A stretch of DNA of 42,626 bases from CAYVLA01 sp964549615 [NCBI: uncultured Thermococci archaeon] (GTDB lineage Archaea > CAYQAE01 > CAYVLA01): the NCBI GenBank assembly GCA_964549615.1, contig CAZJVP010000044.1:1-42626 (forward strand), in the 5' to 3' direction. Made by a program: the position numbers and the translations under genes. Below the pieces are notes generated by a model, which had not been told where the DNA came from, did not search any database, and saw only the letters and a list, made by a program, of their open reading frames with translations. Positions 8,634 through 17,120 of the stretch are shown here, piece after piece. How positions within the stretch are numbered: position 1 is the stretch's first letter; every line of letters begins with the position of its first letter.

Positions 8634-8797
8634 CCAACCTGCCTCCTCTCCATCCTAATCCACCGCGCAGCACATGAAACCTGCCTCTCTTAAGGGCTTT
8701 CGTCCTGGGGAGCCAGGTTGTGTCAGAAATGACCGCATTCATTCTTAAGCGCGCGACCGATCCTGGGAAACACGGCTTCCAAGGTGGGGAGCAGACC

Positions 8798-11191
8798 ATG
8801 ACGCGTTGCCCGAAGCGACTCTTCCCAACGGATCTCCCCGGCCCCGAGTGGTCCACCTTCCGGGCCTGCGGTTTCTCCAAGCCGGCGTGCGGGGTCGTCT
8901 ACCGCCTCCGAGACACCGTCACGAACGGCATGCCGCTCGGCGGGGTGGATACGGGTTGCATCGATCTTGAGACGACGGGCCTGCTGGGATACTGCACGAT
9001 CTTCAACACGCACGTGCCCAGGCGGGGGCCCATCAACCTTCCCCTCCTCGGACTCAGCGTCGACGGCCGGACGACTGTTCTCTGCCACCCCGCACCGAAG
9101 AGGGGTGCCGGAGGCTGGCAGTGCTCTGAGGCCGGACGCCCGTACAACATATGGCGCGGCACAGGGGAGGTCAGGGCGGATCAACCCATCACGCCCATGC
9201 CGACCGAACTCAAACTGGGCTGCCTTGAGACCGCCAAGGAGATCCACTACTGGGGTCACTACCCTGTAGCCGACCTTGAGTTTGAGCTCTCCGGTCCCGC
9301 CGGGGCTGGGCTCAGAGCGTGGGCGCCCTTCCTTCCAGGCAACGTCGTTGACTCGATGATCCCGGGAGCCGTATTTGAGCTCTACCTGCGAAACCTGACA
9401 AGCCGAGCCCAGCGCGTGACCGCTGCCATCTCCTTTCCCGGTCCCACCTGCCTCGAGGCAGGGGGTGAAGTCTTCACGCGGAGGGTGCTGAGATCGATCA
9501 TCCGGGGCGTAGAGGTCCGGGCTCCGAAGGCCTGCTATCTGTTGGGAGTCCTGGGCAAACAGAAGTCGCGCTGGGGCGGCGAGCTAGGTGCAGAGGAGAG
9601 TGCATGGTCGCAGATCGAAGCCCGACTCCCGCAGGCCGATGCAAAGGACCCAGGCGCGTCGGTCGCAGCCGACGTGAGGATCCCAGGAAGGAAGGCCACC
9701 AAGGTCAGGTTCATCCTTACCTGGCACGCTCCGCAATGGAACGCTGGCGGCTACAACTGGGCGGGAGCCGAACACACATTCACCCACATGTATGCGAAGT
9801 ACTACACGTCCGCAAGATCCGCGGCGACGAGGCTCGCCCGGGAACACGGATCGCTGCTCCGCCGAATACTCAGCTGGCAGCAGGTCGTCTACTCGGATCA
9901 AACCCTGCCGGTGTGGCTGCGGGAATCCTTGGTGAACGTGCTGCACATGATAGCCGAGGATGGTCTGTGGGCGCAGGCCAAGCCACCCATTCCGGGCTGG
10001 GCGAAACCACGCGACGGCCTCTTCGGGATGAACGAGTGTCCGCGCGGCTGTCCCCAGATCGAATGCATACCATGCTCCTTCTACGGCAACCAGCCGATCG
10101 TCTACTTCTTCCCCCAGCTTGCGCTCTCGACGCTGCGCGGGTACAAGGGCTACCAGTACCCGGACGGTGCCCCGCCTTGGATATTCGGTGGCTGTACTGG
10201 CAAGACGCCGCCCATCGACTTTGCCAACCCGACCCGGGGGTACCAGTTCGCCACCAACGGCATCTCGCTTTCAGCCATCGTCGATCGGTACCTGCTGTGC
10301 CACGGCACCAAGAGCCTCCTGAACGAGTTTTACCCCGTGGTGAAACGCAGCACCATCCACACCGTCAACCTCCGGACGACTCCCTCGTATTCGATGGGCG
10401 ACAGGATCATCGCCATGCCCAACCCTGATTCGGACGAGACGGCCAAGCCACCGACCGAGTGGTTTGAGGCGCCTGAGCCGGGCTGGTTCGGCATGACCGC
10501 ACATGTCGGTGGGCTTCACCTCGCCGAGCTCAGGATAGCCGAGCGCATGGCAAGGCAGGCGGGAGACCGGGAGTTTGCCCGCACGTGTTCAGACTGGATC
10601 GCCGCGGGTGTCCAGAGCATGGAGAAGCTCTGGGCAGGCAGCTACTACCTCAACTACCTTGACCCAGAAACCGGGAAAAGGTCGGATCTGGTCTTCGGCT
10701 ACCAGATGGACGGCGAGTGGATCATAAAACACCATGGCCTCTCCCCCGCACTGCCGGAGAACCGGATCAAGACGGCGTTGGAGACCATAAAGCACTTCAA
10801 CGTCGCGCTGAGCAGATACGGGGCCGTCAACTATGCAAACCCCGACGGCTCGGCGGCCAAGGTCGGTGGATACGGAACCTATTCCTTCTTTCCGCCCGAG
10901 GCCATCATGCTAGCGATGACCTACATGTATTATGGGCAGAGGGAGTTCGGCCTTGAGCTCGCCCGCAAGGTGTGGCACAACATCGTTTGCCTGAGGGGAT
11001 ACACCTGGGATATGCCCAACATAATGCGAGGGGATGCCGACACGGGTGAGAGAACCTATGGCAACGACTACTACCAAGACATGATGCTCTGGTCGTTGCC
11101 GGCGGCCATCCTCGGACAGGACTTCTCGGGCCCAACCAAGCGGGGCGGGCTAGTTGCAAGAATCATCCGAGCGGCGCGACGGATGAAGTGA
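8798..11191 (+). CDS. GH116-like glycosidase (GBA2/DUF608 family)
   Basis: A protein of about 797 residues. The start at 8798 is preferred over 8720 because AAGGTGGGGA sits 7 nt before it. The N-terminal beta domain shows GMPLGGVDTGCIDLETTGLL and CTIFNTH, as in the GBA2 N-terminal domain. The C-terminal alpha barrel shows the family's helical signature (TAHVGGLHLAELRIAERMA) and FGYQMDGEW, where GH116 enzymes have DQLAGQW. QIECIPCSFYGNQPIVYFF probably holds the nucleophile Glu; the acid/base Asp region is less well conserved (TEWFEAPEPGWFG), so activity should not be assumed. Known members cleave beta-glucosides or beta-xylosides. No signal peptide is seen, so it is likely cytoplasmic. A UroD remnant follows at once, then the DUF4838-like gene on the same strand. 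Confidence 0.8.
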   Translation: MTRCPKRLFPTDLPGPEWSTFRACGFSKPACGVVYRLRDTVTNGMPLGGVDTGCIDLETTGLLGYCTIFNTHVPRRGPINLPLLGLSVDGRTTVLCHPAPKRGAGGWQCSEAGRPYNIWRGTGEVRADQPITPMPTELKLGCLETAKEIHYWGHYPVADLEFELSGPAGAGLRAWAPFLPGNVVDSMIPGAVFELYLRNLTSRAQRVTAAISFPGPTCLEAGGEVFTRRVLRSIIRGVEVRAPKACYLLGVLGKQKSRWGGELGAEESAWSQIEARLPQADAKDPGASVAADVRIPGRKATKVRFILTWHAPQWNAGGYNWAGAEHTFTHMYAKYYTSARSAATRLAREHGSLLRRILSWQQVVYSDQTLPVWLRESLVNVLHMIAEDGLWAQAKPPIPGWAKPRDGLFGMNECPRGCPQIECIPCSFYGNQPIVYFFPQLALSTLRGYKGYQYPDGAPPWIFGGCTGKTPPIDFANPTRGYQFATNGISLSAIVDRYLLCHGTKSLLNEFYPVVKRSTIHTVNLRTTPSYSMGDRIIAMPNPDSDETAKPPTEWFEAPEPGWFGMTAHVGGLHLAELRIAERMARQAGDREFARTCSDWIAAGVQSMEKLWAGSYYLNYLDPETGKRSDLVFGYQMDGEWIIKHHGLSPALPENRIKTALETIKHFNVALSRYGAVNYANPDGSAAKVGGYGTYSFFPPEAIMLAMTYMYYGQREFGLELARKVWHNIVCLRGYTWDMPNIMRGDADTGERTYGNDYYQDMMLWSLPAAILGQDFSGPTKRGGLVARIIRAARRMK

Positions 11192-11194
11192 TCG

Positions 11195-11658
11195 TCGCTC
11201 AGCTTCGGCCGCCCTCTTCCGCGAGTTCGTAGTCCCGCACTATAGGGAGTTGACCAGATTCGTGCGAAGGCACGGGATAGACTTCGTCTTCGTCGGCTGT
11301 GAAGGGTTCGTCGAGGGGGTTGTGAGCCTCCTACACTCGGGGGAGTCAACGCGCTAGAAGCCTTCGAGGTTTTGGGCGGGAAACGACGTCCCGCGCGTCC
11401 CGGAGGCCCATCCAGGTTTCGTCATCAAGGCGAGGGCTACACAAGTTCGCCATGGGCGCTCCAGATCCCGCGAGGGCACTTCGTGAAATTGACCAGAATG
11501 TCCTCGTCCCGCTTCGGGAAAGGGGCTATTTTCCAGGCATCGACCACGGGCTGCCGCCAAGCACCTACTGGCGGACCTATCTTCAGTTCATGAGGCGCCT
11601 TCGCCATCTGTGCCGGAATCAGGAGGGAAGCCTTAATCAGCTCATCGTACAGCCATAG
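11195..11658 (+). pseudogene. Decayed 3' remnant of a UroD-family gene
   Basis: Directly after the GH116-like stop, one frame reads FREFVVPHYRELTRFVRRHG then IDFVFVGCEGF, matching the region before the active-site DxDGN loop of the intact relative at 33060. After LLHSG the frame is lost, then VNALEAFEV appears in a second frame, AGNDVPRVPEAHPGFVIK in a third, and finally GLHKFAMGAPDPARALREID and RGYFPGIDHGLPPSTYW, which match the C-terminus of the same relative (KGFFPGVDHAVPP). At least three frameshifts are needed, the 5' half is gone, and the DSDGN loop reads GCEGF. This is a clear dead fragment, not one sequencing slip. Confidence 0.85.
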
Positions 11659-11749
11659 CTAAGGCGTCCATCCACGCCGCGGCACCGCAACCGAACTTGA
11701 TTGACAGATCCAAGCCGCTAGAGAGCCACTGATGGGAGAGGTTATGTGC

Positions 11750-14272
11750 ATGGAAGGCCAAACGTACACTGGCAGCGATTTCATCGCCAGAGGCGCCAAG
11801 CGAGTGGCAGTCATCATAGGCGCGGGCGCATCCGGACCGGAGAAGATGGCGGCCGATCTTTTGGCTCGGCGCATCGGCAGTAGAAGCAGACTCGACATCC
11901 GGTTGGCCACCGAGGCAACGCAGGAGGCCAAGAACGCCGTCCACAACGCCGACCTGGTGATGGTGATCGGGTCCACGAGGAGCAACGGGCTACTGAGGTC
12001 CTGCGGCGAACTCCGGCTTCCGATGCTCCCGAACTCAAACAGGCCCCACCCCGAGGGCTATTTCGTCAGAACCTTGCGCATGGAGGGGAAGCCGTACATC
12101 CTGATTGCGGGAGCGGACGAGAGAGGGACGCTCTACGGCGCCGGAGCCGTCCTCCGCCTTTTGACCTACCACCAACACAGCCTCGATGCCCCGGTCATGG
12201 ACCTGGCCGACAAGCCATGCTTCTGGCTTAGGGGATCCGAGGTCTCGGCAGGCGGGCCGCGAAGCGCCGCGATCGAGCAAGGCCACATGCGTCCTCAGAC
12301 GAGGGATGAGCTGCATCGGATCACGGAGGACCTGATGCTCCTCGGAGCAAACATCTTCGCCGGCGACGATGAGTTCGTCAGATCGTACGGCATGATGACG
12401 TATGGCGGGTGCGTGGCCAACGCGCTGCCTACCTTCCCGCCAGAATGGGCGGCCGTGCCGGCCACTTCCCTCCACGTCCGTGTGATGACTTATTTTCAGA
12501 GGAGCTTCGTCTGTCCTTCGAACCCGGAGGCGAGGCGAGCGCTTTTGACGCACTACGAGAAGATGTTCCGGGACGGCCCTGCCTACGATGTCTTCACGAC
12601 GAACTCGGGAGATGTGGGTGGCTGCAACTGCGAAAGATGCACGCCCTGGGGCGGAACCTACATCAGGCTCGTGCACGAGATGGCGGAAATCCTGCACAGG
12701 TACCACCCCAACTGCAAGCTCATGGCGACCAATCAGAACCTCACCAACGAAGGCAACCAAGCCATGCTGGATTACATCAGGGACCACCCATCGGGATGGC
12801 TGTACGCGCTAAGGTACTCGCCAGGTAGCAACGAGATGGACACCTACAACAGGGGGCCGGTGAACCCGAGGTGGTTCGAGTACGAGGGTTTCGGCCCCTT
12901 GGGGAACTACCTGAAAAACATCCACCACCAACTCCCGCCCGCAACGAGTGTGGCCCTGTTCACCGATGTCACCCACTGGATTCTTTCCCAGAACGGCGTG
13001 CAGAGGCCCGATGTTGCCCTAGCAGCGGTCTATGGCCGCCGAGCATGGAACGCAAGGCCCAGGGCATTGCACAGGGTCGCCACGGAGCTCCTGCACTATG
13101 CAGTCGGCGACATGTTCTACAGCGAGGGTCTCCACGACGACTTCAACAAGTGGTTCTGGTACCGGATGCTGTGGAACCCGCAACTGCGCGCGGACCAGAT
13201 CACCCGCGAATACTGCAGGTACTGGTTCGGCGAGGACGCCGAGCAGGAGATGGCGGAGGCCATCTTCCTCATGGAGGAGAACCTCGAAAGGCCGGTCCGT
13301 GGAAACCGCGGCATGGAGAAAGCCATCAAGCTCCTCCGCTCCGCGTGGAGGAAGATTCCGGCCAACCTGCTGAGGGACGACTACCGATGGCGAACGATCA
13401 TGCAGAAGGCCCTTCTGGACCGCTACATTCAGCTTTGGCTGGAGAGAGGCGACGAACTCAAACGGAAGGCCTCTTCCTTGCTTCAGCACGCAGCCTCCTC
13501 CGGCGACCCGCGGCCCAACATCGAGAAGGCTTTGGAGATCCTGACCCAGCCGCAGGAAACCGAGGAGATGCGCATCATCAAGGATGAAGTCAAGAGATTG
13601 GGGGAGGAAACCAACCGGATCATCGGCTACAGGGAACCCGCCTACTTCACCGCCGGCGACTACGACATCACCGAGATCGGCTGGTGGACGAAAGCACTCA
13701 AGGATGCCCTTGCGGAAGGAGACGAGTGCGCGATGAGGAACGCGGCCGGGATGGTCCTCCGGTACGAGGATCCGGGCGAGGGGGGCATTTACGAGCGAGC
13801 CGGGTGGCCATGGGGGTCAAGCCACCTCCTAGAGGAGAGCAACATCCTCGGATTCTTCCCGTTCACCGGGCCGGCGAAGATGGGCCATTACGGCATGGCC
13901 TACTCCTGGGGAAGGAAAGACTCGCACCTAACCTTCGTCTACAAGGGACTCGATCCGGAGGCGCAGTACGTGCTCAGGCTATCGACGGGTTTCCACTGCG
14001 AGGGACTTGAGAAGGTCATAGGCGAAGGGGCCGTCCAGACCCTAGAGCTCAACGGAGAACTCCTTTGTGACAATCTGCCGCTCAGGCTTGGGCGGCTGGA
14101 GCTGAATGAATTTGACCTCCCAAAGAACCTAACCAAGCAGGGGGTCGCCAGCATCGTCTTGCGCGCCGGGAAGGGATTCCCAATCGCTGGCGTATCCGAA
14201 ATCTGGCTTATGAGGAAGGACAAGATGCACTGGACCTCCAGGTCGGAGGAGCGCAACCATTCAAGCTCCTAG
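11750..14272 (+). CDS. DUF4838-like glycoside hydrolase (alpha-glucuronidase/hexosaminidase-like architecture)
   Basis: About 840 residues. The start at 11750 is favoured by GGGAGAGG 8 nt upstream; in-frame ATGs at 11732 and 11744 are alternatives. The N-terminal domain (about 1-140) has the GH20b/GH67-N look: SGPEKMAADLLARRIG, DLVMVIGSTRSNGLL, ILIAGADERGTLYGAGAVLR. The central barrel contains TTNSGDVGGCNCERCTPWGG, then a vertical run of helix LVHEMAEILHRYHPN, which is characteristic of DUF4838 proteins. The C-terminus (about 620-840) looks like a beta-sandwich with helical linker. Likely a cytoplasmic exo-acting glycosidase; the sugar is unknown. It sits in one direction with the GH116-like gene and the small membrane protein, but with separate ribosome sites. 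Confidence 0.7.
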   Translation: MEGQTYTGSDFIARGAKRVAVIIGAGASGPEKMAADLLARRIGSRSRLDIRLATEATQEAKNAVHNADLVMVIGSTRSNGLLRSCGELRLPMLPNSNRPHPEGYFVRTLRMEGKPYILIAGADERGTLYGAGAVLRLLTYHQHSLDAPVMDLADKPCFWLRGSEVSAGGPRSAAIEQGHMRPQTRDELHRITEDLMLLGANIFAGDDEFVRSYGMMTYGGCVANALPTFPPEWAAVPATSLHVRVMTYFQRSFVCPSNPEARRALLTHYEKMFRDGPAYDVFTTNSGDVGGCNCERCTPWGGTYIRLVHEMAEILHRYHPNCKLMATNQNLTNEGNQAMLDYIRDHPSGWLYALRYSPGSNEMDTYNRGPVNPRWFEYEGFGPLGNYLKNIHHQLPPATSVALFTDVTHWILSQNGVQRPDVALAAVYGRRAWNARPRALHRVATELLHYAVGDMFYSEGLHDDFNKWFWYRMLWNPQLRADQITREYCRYWFGEDAEQEMAEAIFLMEENLERPVRGNRGMEKAIKLLRSAWRKIPANLLRDDYRWRTIMQKALLDRYIQLWLERGDELKRKASSLLQHAASSGDPRPNIEKALEILTQPQETEEMRIIKDEVKRLGEETNRIIGYREPAYFTAGDYDITEIGWWTKALKDALAEGDECAMRNAAGMVLRYEDPGEGGIYERAGWPWGSSHLLEESNILGFFPFTGPAKMGHYGMAYSWGRKDSHLTFVYKGLDPEAQYVLRLSTGFHCEGLEKVIGEGAVQTLELNGELLCDNLPLRLGRLELNEFDLPKNLTKQGVASIVLRAGKGFPIAGVSEIWLMRKDKMHWTSRSEERNHSSS

Positions 14273-14424
14273 GCCTGGACGTCGTTTGGGGGTTGCAGAT
14301 GTCCGTCGAAGTCTAGCAAAACCCCGAATCCCTGTGGAAGTGATCCGGAAGGGCAAGATAGCACCCCGAGAGGAAACTAAAGCTTTTTCCTCTGGCCGCC
14401 TTCTTCCTTTACGGGGAAGCACTC

Positions 14425-14781
14425 TTGGCCAGGCAGAGAGAAGTGAAGCAAGGGCATAGTTGGAATCGGGTTTTCTGGCTTGGCTTCCCGGCCATCATTG
14501 CGTTGTCTTGGACCAACCAGATCATCCAGCACATCTTGCCTGCCCTTGTGTTCTACGGGGCAAGCCTCGTATGGATTCTCTGCGGCGTCAAATCGATATG
14601 CAGGACCACGCGCGAAAGCGGGCTGCTGACCACGTATGCAAGGTTCTCTGCTTCCATGGGCTTCGCAGCGCTCGTTGCGGTCGGCCTGCTTGCAGTGCAG
14701 ACCCTGGGAACCCTGGGACACCTTTCCGCGCTTGCCTTCTGGTTGGGGCTCCACCTGCTCGCCAGAGCCCTCTTGGCCTAG
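14425..14781 (+). CDS. Small integral membrane protein, three predicted helices
   Basis: A 118-residue frame with a TTG start and GGGGAAG about 7 nt upstream. Three hydrophobic stretches are seen: VFWLGFPAIIALSW, ILPALVFYGASLVWILCG and two adjoining segments AALVAVGLLAVQTL / AFWLGLHLLARALL near the C-terminus, with a positively charged N-terminus (ARQREVKQGH). No family is recognised. The hydrophobic pattern supports a real protein more than the antisense frame over the same bases, which is rich in Gly, Pro and charged residues. It lies between the DUF4838-like gene and the aldo/keto reductase. Confidence 0.5.
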   Translation: MARQREVKQGHSWNRVFWLGFPAIIALSWTNQIIQHILPALVFYGASLVWILCGVKSICRTTRESGLLTTYARFSASMGFAALVAVGLLAVQTLGTLGHLSALAFWLGLHLLARALLA

Positions 14782-14934
14782 CTGACTCGGATGGCGGCAC
14801 AGCCCCTATCGCCCTCGCATCGCCAGCATGTATGCTTGTGTGGCAGGCAGCATGCTAGGTCGAGGCTCGGCCATCCCGGAGGCCCTCGATCCATCGTAGA
14901 AAGACTTATGTTGCTGCAGTCGGATGCGGAGGGG

Positions 14935-15882
14935 ATGGCAAACGCGAGAGTGCGGCTGGGTCGAACATCTCTTAAGGTCAGCCCGATCTGCTTCGGCTGC
15001 TGGCAAATGGGTCAGACCTATTGGGGCAAGATCCCGGAAGAAGACCTCATAGCGGCCGTTAAGCGGTCGCTCGAGCTCGGCATAAACTTCTTCGACACTG
15101 CAGACGCCTACGGCAACGGGACGGCCGAGAGGATCTTGGGCAAGGCGCTTCAGGGCTATGACCGGGAATCCTTCGTGGTGGCAACTAAAGTCTACCACCA
15201 CTGGTACGAGGATTCGTGGAGGCACCCGGACCTGTCCTACGACTACATCGTATGGGAATGCGAGCAGTCCTGCAAGCGCCTCGGCCTTGACTACATCGAT
15301 CTTTACCAGGCACACCAGTTCGATGTCCTGACGCATCCGAGGGAGACCGCGCGGGCCTTCGAGTACCTGAAGGAGGAGGGAAGAATACGGTACGCAGGGT
15401 GCAGCAACTACAACGCCGAGCAACTTCGGACAGCGCTCAAGTTCGGGAGGATGGACAGCGTCCAGCCCAGGTACAACCTGCTCCAGACAGAGGCTGAGGA
15501 AACCCTGTTCCCGCTCTGCCTGGCCGAGGAAGTGGCAGTCCTGACCTACTCTTCGCTAGCACAGGGGCTGCTGACGGGCAAGTTCACCGGTGAGGAAACT
15601 TTCACGGACGTCCGCAAGGATAACCCACTCTTCAAAGGGGAGGGCTTCAAGAGGAACGTCGAGAAGGTCAACCGCCTGAAGCCCATCGCATCCGAGTTGG
15701 GCCTTTCCGTCACCCAGCTTGTACTGAGGGCTACTATCTCGCATCCCGCCGTCACCAGCGCCATCGTGGGGATCAAGCGCCCCGAGCAGATAGAGGAAGT
15801 CGCCGGAGCAATAGGGGAGTCCGGGTGGACCCTCTCGCGCAAGGACTACTACCGCGTCCGACAGGCTTTGGCAAAGGAATAG
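14935..15882 (+). CDS. Aldo/keto reductase
   Basis: About 315 residues with all four catalytic residues of the family: D54 and Y59 in FFDTADAYG, K85 in VVATKV and H127 in YQAHQFD. NAD(P)-binding features appear near the C-terminus (SSLAQGLLTGKF and SAIVGIKRPEQIEE). The chosen ATG gives the usual opening (MANARVRLGRTSLKVSPICFG); an in-frame ATG at 14908 would add nine residues, and GGAGGGG touches the 14935 ATG too closely to be an ideal ribosome site. It probably reduces a sugar aldehyde or ketone released by the nearby glycosidases; that link is inference. It is convergent with the DUF72 gene, 400 nt away. Confidence 0.92.
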   Translation: MANARVRLGRTSLKVSPICFGCWQMGQTYWGKIPEEDLIAAVKRSLELGINFFDTADAYGNGTAERILGKALQGYDRESFVVATKVYHHWYEDSWRHPDLSYDYIVWECEQSCKRLGLDYIDLYQAHQFDVLTHPRETARAFEYLKEEGRIRYAGCSNYNAEQLRTALKFGRMDSVQPRYNLLQTEAEETLFPLCLAEEVAVLTYSSLAQGLLTGKFTGEETFTDVRKDNPLFKGEGFKRNVEKVNRLKPIASELGLSVTQLVLRATISHPAVTSAIVGIKRPEQIEEVAGAIGESGWTLSRKDYYRVRQALAKE

Positions 15883-16281
15883 GCATCGAAGCGACGTCAG
15901 GATCATCGCTTGACCGTCGGCCGCGCGATCGCCGGCGCAATCACCTATCTGATATCGGGAACGCTCACACCGACGCGGGGCCCCACAATTGGGCGTGCGC
16001 AACAAGGAAGTGCCTTTAGATCGCCTGAAGGAAGGAGGTCCCACGTTCAGCCCGCTTTTCCCTGGAGATGTGGACCGCGCGCGCAGGTCCATTTTTTTCG
16101 AGAAGCCGAACCGGTCGAGAAGATGGCGAGGATCTGCCCAAGCTTCCCAGGTGGGCAGGCCGATGACGATCCGCAGCAGACCTCTGGTAGGCTCAGGCAA
16201 GGCCTCAAGACCAGCTTCGGCGCCGAGTGAAAAACGAATCGCCCACGGGAAAGGGAAAGGACCACGTTCGCCGGCACACCC
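15883..16281 (+). other. Intergenic stretch between convergent genes; no supported gene
   Basis: Frames on both strands are open but do not look like protein and match nothing I recognise. A run of seven T (near 16092-16098) on the plus strand could help end transcription of the reductase gene. No RNA gene or repeat is seen. Confidence 0.4.
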
Positions 16282-17025
16282 TCACGGCCCAGCACCGGAG
16301 GGCCGGAGCATCCCAAGGAACCTCCTTGCGTCATCATACATCTCGTAGTTGTTGAAGAAGATGTAGCCCCCGTCCTTCAGGTAGGGGCGGGAAAGCTCCA
16401 TCAGTCTGCGAAGATCATCCTCCGAGTACTTGTAGTCATACATCCTCTTTCCCAGGCCGTGCAGCCTGAAGTAGAAGAAGCCCTCCACGTGCGCCGGACG
16501 TTCCTTGAAGATGTCCACCGCATGGGTGGCCCCCTGTTCGCAAAGCAGCTTGGCAAGATCGGATCGAGCTTGGGGCGTGCTCCACGACTGCCCCCTGGTT
16601 TCCCACGCGACCCGAACCTTTGGGATCTTGAGGTTTTCGAGAAGGTCCTTCGCCGCCGCGATGGATTCCTGGGAATGGCACAGGCTCGCCGGAGTCTGAA
16701 GCAACAAAACCTCAGCGCCGATCGCTCGGCAGGCCTCCGACATCCTCTCGATGCAGTCCAAAACTTGCTTGTTCACCGCCAATCGATGCACATGCGTGAT
16801 GTCTTTGTGAGCCTTGATCGTGAAGCTGAACTTTGGGCCGACGGTCTGCCTCCAGGCCCGGTAGGTCGCCTCCCTGTGGTACTGGTAGAACGAGCTGTTG
16901 ATCTCCACGGAGTCGAAGATCCGGGCGTAACTTTCAAGCAGGGAGGCCCCCTCGCGATCCTCCTTAGGCACGACAAGCCCGATCCTATTCCACCCGCAGC
17001 ACCCAACCCTCACCCTCGCTCGCAA
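16282..17025 (-). CDS. DUF72 (YecE-like) protein
   Basis: About 247 residues. Family marks are VGCCGW at the start, a SYARIFDSVEINSSFYQ segment near 30-45, FSFTIKAHKDITH near 66-78, and VAWETRGQSW and FYFRLHGLGKRMYDYKYS later, ending with YIFFNNYEMYDDA. DUF72 proteins have a TIM-barrel fold and no agreed biochemical role. The start is uncertain: TTG at 17025 touches GGTGAGAGG, while GTG at 17013 leaves a longer spacer. It is convergent with the aldo/keto reductase and lies downstream of the large glycosidase-like gene on the same strand. Confidence 0.9.
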   Translation of the reverse strand: MRARVRVGCCGWNRIGLVVPKEDREGASLLESYARIFDSVEINSSFYQYHREATYRAWRQTVGPKFSFTIKAHKDITHVHRLAVNKQVLDCIERMSEACRAIGAEVLLLQTPASLCHSQESIAAAKDLLENLKIPKVRVAWETRGQSWSTPQARSDLAKLLCEQGATHAVDIFKERPAHVEGFFYFRLHGLGKRMYDYKYSEDDLRRLMELSRPYLKDGGYIFFNNYEMYDDARRFLGMLRPSGAGP

Positions 17026-17120
17026 CCTCTCACCCGCCAGGCATGAAGTACATTACAACCCGCGGATTCCGACAAACGCTCCGACCCTCCTAGCCGTGGA
17101 ATACGCTCACCTTGGAAAGC

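Noticed and set aside
12035-12787. A 250-codon minus frame, and plus frames of 238 and 139 codons, inside the DUF4838-like gene
   Set aside because: No motifs; they mirror the real frame in GC-rich sequence.
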